DNA from: UBA3839 sp963627995
GTDB lineage: Bacteria; Bacteroidota; Bacteroidia; Bacteroidales; Bacteroidaceae
Assembly (NCBI GenBank): GCA_963627995.1
Contig: CAVGCV010000016.1
Coordinates: forward strand, 1-58,939
Direction of reading: 5' to 3'
DNA length: 58,939 nucleotides
Position 1 is the first letter of the stretch. Each line of letters begins with the position of its first letter. The notes beneath the pieces are model-generated. The model had not been told where the DNA came from. It saw nothing but the letters and a program-made list of their open reading frames with translations, and searched no databases. This document shows positions 17,612 through 24,175 of the stretch, piece after piece. The position numbers were made by a program, and so were the translations under genes.

Positions 17612-18480
17612 ATGCACCACGACACCCGGCCGCCCTCCTCGCGGCATTCCTCGCCTTCTTCCTCTGCGCCGCCACCGCCGGCGCGCAGCGCACTCTCGAC
17701 ATCGACTTGTGGCCGGAAGGGCTGCCCAACAGCAACGGAATCGACGCCGCCGCGCCCTACGACGACGCGCGGCGGAACTTCAAGCCCTCGGTCCGCGTGT
17801 TCCTCCCCGCCGCCGGCAAGGCGGACGGCAGGGCGGTGGTCTGCCTTCCCGGAGGCGCCTACTCGCACCTCGCCATGGAGCACGAGGGCTACGACTGGGC
17901 CCCGTTCTTCAACGAGCAGGGCATCGCGCTGGTCGTCCTCAAATACCGCATGCCGCACGGCCGCCCCGAGGTGCCCGTCAGCGACGCGCGCGAGGCGCTG
18001 CGCCTGGTGCGCCAGCACGCGGCGGAGTGGGGCGTCGACCCCGCCCGCGTGGGCGTCATGGGCAGCTCGGCCGGAGGCCACCTCGCATCGACCGTCGCCA
18101 CCCACTCCGACAGCCTCTCGGCGCCGGCGTTCCAGATTCTGTTCTACCCCGTCGTCACTTTCGACAGCCGCCACACCCATGCCGGCTCGCGCGCGAACCT
18201 CATCGGCCGCGACCCCGCGCCGGAGCTCGTGGCGCTGTACAGCAACGAGCTGCAGGTGACGCGCCGCACGCCGCCGGCCATCATGCTCCTGTCCGACGAC
18301 GACCGCGCCGTACCCTCGCCCAACAGCGTCAATTACTACCTCGCCCTGCGCGCGAACGGCGTTCCTGCCTCGCTCCACATCTATCCGGGCGGAGGCCACG
18401 GGTGGGGCTTCCGCACCGACTTCAGGTTCCACGAGCAGATGCTGGCGGATCTCGCCGCGTGGCTCCGCGCCCGGCGGTGA
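17608..18480 (+). CDS. secreted alpha/beta-hydrolase (acetyl-esterase-like)
   Basis: A 290-residue exported hydrolase with signal peptide LLAAFLAFFLCAATAGAQ. The oxyanion segment LPGGAYSHLA (about residue 75), nucleophile motif GSSAGGH (about 150), acid residue in SDDDRAVP (about 229) and histidine in GGGHGWG (about 261) form a full catalytic set. The fold matches the BD-FAE/xylan-esterase group of Bacteroidetes (DLWPEGLPNSNG start). Substrate unknown; a carbohydrate acetyl ester is the usual guess. It overlaps mlaF by 4 nt. Confidence 0.85.
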   Translation: MNAPRHPAALLAAFLAFFLCAATAGAQRTLDIDLWPEGLPNSNGIDAAAPYDDARRNFKPSVRVFLPAAGKADGRAVVCLPGGAYSHLAMEHEGYDWAPFFNEQGIALVVLKYRMPHGRPEVPVSDAREALRLVRQHAAEWGVDPARVGVMGSSAGGHLASTVATHSDSLSAPAFQILFYPVVTFDSRHTHAGSRANLIGRDPAPELVALYSNELQVTRRTPPAIMLLSDDDRAVPSPNSVNYYLALRANGVPASLHIYPGGGHGWGFRTDFRFHEQMLADLAAWLRARR

Positions 18481-18556
18481 GCCCGTGCGGCGGGGCGTTC
18501 CGCGCGCCCTGTCCGCCGCCTCCGCGCCGTGGCCGCCGCCATTGCGCGGACTGCCC

Positions 18557-18668
18557 GGAATGCCGGCGCACTGGAAATTATTTTTCGGTGCGCCGGAAGT
18601 TTTTTTCCAGTGCGCTCAAAATAAATTTCCAGTGCGCTCAAAATAAATTTCCAGTGCGCCGGCATTCC
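18557..18668. repeat. 22-nt phased repeat array 2 with terminal inverted repeats
   Basis: A 112-bp element bounded by a perfect 23-bp inverted repeat (18557-18579 and 18646-18668), each end being GGAATGCCGGCGCACTGGAA or its complement. Inside, hexamers lie exactly every 22 nt: GCGCAC at 18566, then GTGCGC at 18588, 18610, 18632 and 18654. Two adjoining units (from 18610 and 18632) have the same spacer, beginning TCAAAATAAATTTCCA; the other two differ. The element could fold into one long hairpin or act as a small mobile repeat. It shares the GCGCACTGGAAAT motif with array 1. Confidence 0.88.
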
Positions 18669-18710
18669 GGCCCCCTCGCGCGGGGCGGGGCGTGCCGGCG
18701 CGGAGGCATG

Positions 18711-18741
18711 AAAAAAGGTGCGCCCCGCTGCGGGGCGCACC
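18711..18741 (-). terminator. terminator of the DUF4923 gene
   Basis: A perfect 11-bp GC stem (18717-18727 with 18731-18741, loop CTG). On the minus strand it is followed by six U residues. It lies 65 nt after the stop of the minus-strand lipoprotein gene. Confidence 0.8.
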
Positions 18742-18805
18742 GTGTGTCTTGGAGTCTCCGCCGCAGCCGCTTCCGAACGGGAGGGCCGCGGAGGGGGCGT
18801 GGCCG

Positions 18806-19507
18806 CTATTTGGTGGCGCGGCGCGTGAAGAGGAATCCCGTCTTCATCCCGCTGAACGAGGAGGAGAGCGACGAGAGGGTGGTGAGCGTCGTGTTCTGCG
18901 ACGACTTGGCCAGCGACTGCGCCACGTTGAGCAGCTTGGTGGAGTCGAACGTCAGCGCGAGGTTGCCCGAGGAGATGGTGGCGTACGCCGAGCCCAGCTG
19001 CAGGAGCTCGCCGTGGATGGTGATCTTGTGGGTGGACGAGTTGTAGGTGTACGAACCCGTGTAGGTCTTGTCGCCCATCTCGTAGGTGCACGTCCCGTTC
19101 TCGCTGAACGTGATGCTGAACTTGCCGGGGGTGATGCCGAGCTTGCGGTACTGTGTGTCCATCTTCTTCACGAGCGCGGAGCTTGCCACCGTTCCGCCCG
19201 CCTGCGCCAGGAAGTCGTTGCTTTCGAACTGCACGGACGGCTCCTTGTAGTCCCAGGTTCCGACGATGCTCGCCGCGCTGGTGTTGTCGGTGAGCTGGCC
19301 GATGATTCCGCTGATGAGTGTGCCGGCGTTGATGGCGGTCGAGGTGGTGGCGGAGCTGCCTCCGCCGAGCAGCGCGCCGAGCAGCGCGCCCGTGGTGCTC
19401 GCGCCGGTGCCGGCGGTGCTGCCTGTCGATGTGCCCATGCCGCCGCAGGCGGTCAGGGCTGCCGCCCCGACGCAGAGGGCGGCGATGAGCGTGTTGGTTC
19501 TTCTCAT
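18806..19507 (-). CDS. DUF4923 family lipoprotein
   Basis: A 233-residue protein with signal peptide and lipobox (AALTACGG), so probably a lipoprotein. A Ser/Thr/Gly-rich low-complexity segment (residues 22-50) follows. The rest matches the lipocalin-like DUF4923 family by GTWDYKEPSVQFES, FSENGTCTYEMGDKTYTGSY and LTTLSSLSSSFSGMKTGF. The frame is open upstream to 19699, but the ATG at 19507 begins the signal peptide. Function unknown. It diverges from the MBL-HAD fusion gene across a 204-nt gap. Confidence 0.85.
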   Translation of the reverse strand: MRRTNTLIAALCVGAAALTACGGMGTSTGSTAGTGASTTGALLGALLGGGSSATTSTAINAGTLISGIIGQLTDNTSAASIVGTWDYKEPSVQFESNDFLAQAGGTVASSALVKKMDTQYRKLGITPGKFSITFSENGTCTYEMGDKTYTGSYTYNSSTHKITIHGELLQLGSAYATISSGNLALTFDSTKLLNVAQSLAKSSQNTTLTTLSSLSSSFSGMKTGFLFTRRATK

Positions 19508-19679
19508 AGTCTTGTGTTTTTGTTCGTCCGGGGCGGGGACCATTCCCCGCCCGCTCGTTTCGGCGGCAAAATTAGCGAGAAAATCACGAAGCGCAAAGGC
19601 GGCCGCCCGTTTTTTCCCGCGCGGCCGCCGGCGTGGAGCGATTTGGCGCGGGCGCGGGCTGCTTTCGGGAAAAAAAGCG

Positions 19680-19687
19680 TAACTTTG
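19680..19687 (+). promoter_or_regulatory. -7 box for the MBL-HAD fusion gene
   Basis: TAACTTTG, 24 nt before the ATG at 19712, again in the TAACTTTGC context. No ideal -33 element is seen. Confidence 0.55.
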
Positions 19688-19711
19688 CGGCCAGAACAAA
19701 ACGACGACACC

Positions 19712-21181
19712 ATGCTACAGTTCATCAGCTTCGGCAGCGGCAGCTGCGGCAACTGCTCCTGCCTGAGCAACGGCTCGGACGCGGTGCTCATCGACGCCGG
19801 CGTGGGCATACGGAGGCTCAAGCGCAACCTTCGCGACTACGGCGTCCGCACTTCCCTGCTGCGCGGCATCCTCATCACGCACGACCACGCCGACCACATC
19901 AAGGCGGCGGCGCAGGTGGCGCAGGAGTACAACCTGCGTGTCTATGCCACGGAGCGCGTGCACGAGGGGATGCTGCACAACTACCGCGCCAAGCGCAAGC
20001 TGCCGCCTGAGCGGAGGGCGGTTGTCGAGCCCGACGTGGCGGTGCGGATAGGCTCGCTGAGCGTCACCCCCTTCGAGCTGCCCCACGACGCCACCGAGAA
20101 CGTGGGCTACTGCGTGCGGTCGGGCGGCGACACGTTCACCGTCATGACGGACGTGGGCTATCCGTCCGACAACGTAGCCCGCTACGTGGCGGCGAGCAAC
20201 TACCTCGTGATTGAGGCGAACTACGATGCCGACATGCTCGCCTCCGGTCCCTATCCGCCGCTGCTCAAGCAGCGCATCGCCAGCGGCACGGGGCACTTGT
20301 GCAACGACCAGACGGCCGCCGTGCTGGCCGGCAACTGGCACGCCGGCCTGCGCCACGTGTGGCTCTGCCACCTCAGCGAGGAGAACAACCACCCCGAGCT
20401 GGCGCGCAAGACCGTGGAGCGGCGGCTGCTCGCGTGCGGCGCTCCGCTGGGCGCGGGCGTGGAGCTCGACGTGCTGCGGCGCGGCGCGCCCACCGGCCCG
20501 TGGCAGCTGGGCGGCGAGGGGGGCGTGAAGGCCGCACTCTTCGACCTCGACGGCACCATCTTCGACACCGAGCCCCAGTACTCGCAGTTCTGGGGACGGA
20601 TGGGGCGCGAGCTGCACCCCGAGATCGAGCGCTTCGAGCAGATTATCAAGGGCACCACGCTGCGCCAGATTCTCGACCGCTACTTTCCCGGCGACGACTT
20701 GCAGCGGCGCATCGTGGCCGAGCTCGACAAGTGGGAGGCGCAGATGCAGTTCCGCTATGTGCCGGGGGCGCGCGAGTTCGTCGAGGACTTGCGCCGCCAC
20801 GGCGTGAAGTGTGCCGTCGTCACCAGCTCCAACCGCAAGAAGATGGACAGCCTGGCGCGGCGCGTGCCCGACTTCGGCGCGCTCTTCGACCGTGTGCTCA
20901 CCGCCGAGGACTTCGCCGCCTCGAAGCCCGACCCCGACTGCTACCTGCGCGGGGCGAGCGCTTTCGGCGCGACGCCGGGCGAGTGCGTGGTGTTCGAGGA
21001 CGCCTTCACCGGGCTGGAGGCCGGCCGGCGCGCCCGCATGTTCACCTTCGGGCTGGCCACCACCAACTCCGCCAGCGCCATCCGCAGCTGCTGCGACTGC
21101 GTGCTCGACGACTTCACGCAGCTTTCCTACGAGCGGCTGTCGGCCATCGTGGGGCAGCCGCAGGGCGCGCCCACGGCCTGA
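19712..21181 (+). CDS. fusion of WalJ-type metallo-beta-lactamase hydrolase and HAD phosphatase
   Basis: A 489-residue open frame with two complete enzymes. Residues 1-268 are an MBL-fold hydrolase of the YycJ/WalJ type: start MLQFISFGSGSCGNCS, metal motif ITHDHADH (about 56), then PHDATENVGY, MTDVGY and CHLSEENNHPE. Residues 272-489 are a HAD hydrolase (beta-phosphoglucomutase/Gph type): FDLDGTIFDTEP nucleophile motif, TSSN, KPDPDCY and VFEDAFTG. The linker is about four residues (LGGEGG). The MBL part has no stop codon of its own. An in-frame GTG at 20525 aligns with the usual HAD start (VKAALFDLDGT) and could give a separate 218-residue HAD protein. Confidence 0.88.
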   Translation: MLQFISFGSGSCGNCSCLSNGSDAVLIDAGVGIRRLKRNLRDYGVRTSLLRGILITHDHADHIKAAAQVAQEYNLRVYATERVHEGMLHNYRAKRKLPPERRAVVEPDVAVRIGSLSVTPFELPHDATENVGYCVRSGGDTFTVMTDVGYPSDNVARYVAASNYLVIEANYDADMLASGPYPPLLKQRIASGTGHLCNDQTAAVLAGNWHAGLRHVWLCHLSEENNHPELARKTVERRLLACGAPLGAGVELDVLRRGAPTGPWQLGGEGGVKAALFDLDGTIFDTEPQYSQFWGRMGRELHPEIERFEQIIKGTTLRQILDRYFPGDDLQRRIVAELDKWEAQMQFRYVPGAREFVEDLRRHGVKCAVVTSSNRKKMDSLARRVPDFGALFDRVLTAEDFAASKPDPDCYLRGASAFGATPGECVVFEDAFTGLEAGRRARMFTFGLATTNSASAIRSCCDCVLDDFTQLSYERLSAIVGQPQGAPTA

Positions 21182-21230
21182 CTTCCGCCGCGCGGGCAGG
21201 CGCCTGACACGAAACCAACAAACAGAAGAT

Positions 21231-22052
21231 ATGGCAGGATACTTAGTAGAAGACAAGCGGAAGGTGACCACGCACCGCTTGATCGAGATGAAGCGCGAGG
21301 GCAAGAAAATCGCCATGCTCACCGCTTACGACTACACGATGGCGAGCATCGTCGATGCTGCCGGCATGGACGTGATTCTCGTGGGCGACTCGGCCTCCAA
21401 CGTGATGGCGGGCAATGTGACCACGCTGCCCATCACGCTCGACCAGATGATTTACCACGCCAAGGCCGTGATGCGTGCCACGCAGCGCGCGCTCGTGGTG
21501 TGCGACATGCCGTTCGGCACCTACCAGGTGAACGCGACGGAGGGCGTGGAGAACGCCGTTCGCATCATGAAGGAGAGCCACTGCGACGCGCTCAAGCTCG
21601 AGGGGGGTGTCGAAATCATCGAGACCGTGAGGAAAATCCTCGACGCGGGCATTCCCATCATGGGGCACCTGGGGCTCACGCCGCAGTCCATCAACAAGTT
21701 CGGCACCTACACGGTGCGCGCCCGCGAGGAGGGCGAGGCGCGCAAGCTCATCTCCGACGCGCACGCGCTGGAGGAGGCGGGCTGCTTTGCCATCGTGCTG
21801 GAGAAGATACCGGCGAAGCTCGCGGCGCAGGTGGCCGCCGAGCTGACCATACCCATCATCGGCATCGGGGCGGGCAGCGCGTGCGACGGACAGGTGCTCG
21901 TGGTGAGCGACATGCTTGGCATGACGAAGGGATTTACGCCGAAGTTCCTCCGCCGCTACGCGGACCTCTCGACGGTGATGACCGACGCCATCGGCCATTA
22001 TGTCGAGGACGTGAAGAACTGCGACTTCCCCAACGAAAGCGAGCAGTACTGA
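21231..22052 (+). CDS. panB: 3-methyl-2-oxobutanoate hydroxymethyltransferase
   Basis: A 273-residue first enzyme of pantothenate synthesis, making ketopantoate from ketoisovalerate and methylene-tetrahydrofolate. Family motifs VGDSASNVMAG (about residue 45), ALKLEGG (about 118) and PIIGIGAGSACDGQVLV (about 205) are clear. The frame is open upstream within the HAD gene, but the ATG at 21231 (MAGYLVEDKRKVTTHRL) is the normal start. It lies 49 nt after the fusion gene and may be cotranscribed. glyA, which supplies one-carbon units, is elsewhere in the window. Confidence 0.95.
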   Translation: MAGYLVEDKRKVTTHRLIEMKREGKKIAMLTAYDYTMASIVDAAGMDVILVGDSASNVMAGNVTTLPITLDQMIYHAKAVMRATQRALVVCDMPFGTYQVNATEGVENAVRIMKESHCDALKLEGGVEIIETVRKILDAGIPIMGHLGLTPQSINKFGTYTVRAREEGEARKLISDAHALEEAGCFAIVLEKIPAKLAAQVAAELTIPIIGIGAGSACDGQVLVVSDMLGMTKGFTPKFLRRYADLSTVMTDAIGHYVEDVKNCDFPNESEQY

Positions 22053-22461
22053 CGGGTGGATGCCGGGGCGCGCGCGGATGCCGGGCAGACTCGCCGCGGG
22101 ACGCGGAGCGGTTTTCCTCCATTGATGCCCGCTGCGCGATTTTGCCTGAAATTTCGTTTTTCTCCACCGATTTTGGCGCAGAACGGCATTTTTTCGTGCC
22201 GTTCTGCGTTTTTGCTGAAAAAAGTCGTAAAACGGGCTAAATTTTGCATCGGAAAATTTGGAGGTGCGCAGGATTTGTTCTATATTTGTAGGGTCGAAAA
22301 TAAAGGAACGCAAGGTGTTGCGGGAGGGGGGACGAGATGTTGTGTTTGGCAGCGTACGATGCGGAACATTTGCTTGGACAACCAAAGTCAATAACTGGCA
22401 GACCTTTAGAGGAGACGGAGAGAATAATTTTCAAAATTTTTAGTTTTTAAGAATTTTTGCA
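22053..22461. other. intergenic region with long leader before the HU-like gene
   Basis: No gene is recognised. The first 200 nt look featureless. A strong promoter match lies at 22257-22288, which leaves a leader of about 170 nt before the ATG at 22462. The leader's end is A/T-rich (AATTTTCAAAATTTTTAG). It may be an untranslated regulatory leader or hide a small RNA; the sequence alone cannot tell. Confidence 0.5.
22257..22288 (+). promoter_or_regulatory. promoter for the HU-like gene
   Basis: A full Bacteroidetes promoter: TTTG (22257-22260), a 20-nt spacer, then TATATTTG (22281-22288). It is one of the two best matches to the TTTG-N19/20-TAnnTTTG consensus in the window. Confidence 0.8.
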
Positions 22462-22893
22462 ATGAGCAAAATTTGGATCAAGACCAACCGCCAGCGGTTG
22501 GCAGCCTTGAAAAAAGAGGCTTATGTCACGAGAGTCGTGTCTTTCACGTCCGTCAAGAAGGACGCGCTGCTGGAAGCGGCCGCACGCAACAGCGGCATTA
22601 AGAAGGGAGTCATCTACAGCGCGATGGACGCCGTGATGAACGAGTTCATGAACTTTTTGGTGAACGGCCATCCCGTGCAGTTGCCGGAACTCGGCACGTT
22701 CCGCTTTTCCGTGAAGGCAAGGGTGGCTGACAGTGTCGAGGAGATTTCGGCCGACAAGGTGTACCGCCGCAAGGTGGTGTTCACGCCGTCGAAGCACCTG
22801 AAGCAGCAGCTCGGCAACACGGAGCTGATTGGACTTGCAAAGGACATCACGACGTCGCTCGACGACAAGGAAACCGAGAATTCGGGGAGTTAG
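22462..22893 (+). CDS. HU-like nucleoid DNA-binding protein
   Basis: A 143-residue protein with an HU/IHF-type domain: IKKGVIYSAMDAVMNEFMNFL is the dimerisation helix, and VQLPELGTFRFSVKA the conserved beta-arm base. It matches the Bacteroidetes HU-like group (HU-HIG), which is longer than E. coli HU (90). It binds DNA as a dimer. The N-terminus SKIWIKTNRQRLAALK is basic and the tail is acidic. It has its own strong promoter and a strong terminator, so it is a single-gene unit. Confidence 0.85.
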   Translation: MSKIWIKTNRQRLAALKKEAYVTRVVSFTSVKKDALLEAAARNSGIKKGVIYSAMDAVMNEFMNFLVNGHPVQLPELGTFRFSVKARVADSVEEISADKVYRRKVVFTPSKHLKQQLGNTELIGLAKDITTSLDDKETENSGS

Positions 22894-22927
22894 TATGGAT
22901 GCACTGAACTGACGGCCAGAAGGTCAT

Positions 22928-22977
22928 GCGCGAGGGGCGGCGGCAAGCTGGATACGGCTTGCCGCCGCCCCTCGCGC
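22928..22977 (+). terminator. terminator after the HU-like gene
   Basis: A perfect 21-bp GC-rich inverted repeat (22928-22948 and 22957-22977) with an 8-nt loop TGGATACG. It begins 34 nt after the stop codon. There is no U-run, but the stem is very strong. Confidence 0.75.
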
Positions 22978-23072
22978 GTCGTTGCCGCGCGGTGCGGGCG
23001 CAGACGTGCCGCGCGGAGGTGCGCAAAACTTAATAAAGCGAAAACGCTTACCCAACTCCGAAAAAAAATCCC

Positions 23073-23080
23073 TATCTTTG
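23073..23080 (+). promoter_or_regulatory. -7 box before the 191-residue protein gene
   Basis: TATCTTTG matches TAnnTTTG and lies 68 nt before the ATG at 23149. No clear -33 TTTG is present. Confidence 0.5.
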
Positions 23081-23148
23081 CCGCAGAGTTTTTTCTGTGT
23101 AGACGGTTGTTCTTGACACTTCCCGCTAATATTTTATATTGAACAGGT

Positions 23149-23724
23149 ATGAATCTTTACGTTCGCTATTTTAACCATGAAACATTGGCAACGAATATTG
23201 ACGAAATCGTTGCATTTCTTTCCACCATCCATGAAATAACGGTTGACGACGCGATGGTTGAACGCATCTTGCACTTTGTGGAATCAGAAAGCGTCTATCC
23301 TTTCCGTCTCAAGGTAAGCTACAGCAACTATGTGCTGTTTTTGAAGACAGAGGCCACAAACCTTGAGGAGTTCCGGCAGATGGAACGCCAGCACAAGCAG
23401 CAGGAGGCGGAGGGACGGCAGACGCTGGCCGACAAGAAGCGCAGCATTATGGAGCAGCTGAGCACGCGCAATCCGGGTTGGTACGATGCGTCGCTTACTT
23501 TCAAGCGCGTTGTGCAGAATCCTGTGACCGGCAAGTGCCAATATGTCGATACGCGCTTTCGGGTGCGCCTGCGTGCGGAAAGCCCCATGGATTGCTATGA
23601 CCGTGTGGTGACACACTTGCAGAACCGCCAGGATGTGGATGCCCGAAGCCAATTCCCGTCAGCCAAGAATGCGAATTTTGAATATTCCTACCTCGGAATG
23701 GAACTGCCCGATGAGGCGAGCTGA
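23149..23724 (+). CDS. uncharacterised protein, 191 residues
   Basis: I do not recognise this family. The protein is soluble, with no signal peptide or membrane segment. Residues 1-65 are predicted mixed alpha/beta, residues 75-105 are a charged coiled-coil-like helix rich in Gln/Glu/Lys (RQMERQHKQQEAEGRQTL), and residues 115-185 are beta-rich with many aromatics. The codon use resembles that of its neighbours, so it looks like a real gene. It starts a run of same-strand genes leading to the uvrD-type helicase, the next gene lying 34 nt downstream. Confidence 0.6.
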   Translation: MNLYVRYFNHETLATNIDEIVAFLSTIHEITVDDAMVERILHFVESESVYPFRLKVSYSNYVLFLKTEATNLEEFRQMERQHKQQEAEGRQTLADKKRSIMEQLSTRNPGWYDASLTFKRVVQNPVTGKCQYVDTRFRVRLRAESPMDCYDRVVTHLQNRQDVDARSQFPSAKNANFEYSYLGMELPDEAS

Positions 23725-23758
23725 TGGTTGGGCGTTACGGCATGGGGGGCTTTCGACG

Positions 23759-24172
23759 ATGAAACGGTTTCTTCTTCTGCTTGCTGTTGCCGCGACGGCG
23801 GCGTGCGCGCGTGCGCAGCGGCCTTTCGAAGGCTTTTTTTTCAACGATGAACTACGTGTGAAGGCGCAGCTCAACCTCTATGCAGACTCCATAGAGGTGC
23901 CGGGACTGGAGCTTGAACGCTGCTACGGTTATCTGCAAGGCGGAATCAATGGAATGTGGGTGGTGCTGAGCGTGAAGCGCGCGACGGACACCGAGGCATT
24001 GGTGCGCGCCGTGTCCGAGCGTGGAGGGGATGCGCAGAATATTGAGTTTCGGGTGAATTCCGATGGTGGTATCGACTGCCGACTGAGGGACGAAAACAAC
24101 ATCAAGGGTGTGAAGAACGGAAAGTACGTGCGCTTGCCGAAGCCGTTCGTCCTTCAGCGCATGGGAAAGTAG
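23759..24172 (+). CDS. small exported protein, unknown function
   Basis: A 137-residue protein with a clear signal peptide (KRFLLLLAVAATAACARAQ; the ACA is not a clean lipobox). The mature part is about 118 residues, beta-rich, with paired segments ELRVKAQLNLYADSIEVPG and GYLQGGINGMWVVLSV. It ends in the basic sequence RLPKPFVLQRMGK. I do not recognise a named family. The ATG at 23759 is preferred over upstream in-frame starts because it begins the signal peptide. Only 3 nt separate it from the helicase gene. Confidence 0.65.
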   Translation: MKRFLLLLAVAATAACARAQRPFEGFFFNDELRVKAQLNLYADSIEVPGLELERCYGYLQGGINGMWVVLSVKRATDTEALVRAVSERGGDAQNIEFRVNSDGGIDCRLRDENNIKGVKNGKYVRLPKPFVLQRMGK

Positions 24173-24175
24173 GAT

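Larger units (their letters stand above)
18481..18805. other. intergenic region between convergent genes
   Basis: There is no gene here. The stretch between the esterase and the DUF4923 gene holds phased repeat array 2 (18557-18668) and a minus-strand terminator hairpin (18711-18741). The remainder is GC-rich without visible features. Confidence 0.7.

Noticed and set aside
20525..21181. The HAD domain as a wholly separate gene
   Set aside because: No stop codon ends the MBL domain before it, so at least part of the product must be a fusion. The internal GTG start is kept as an alternative.
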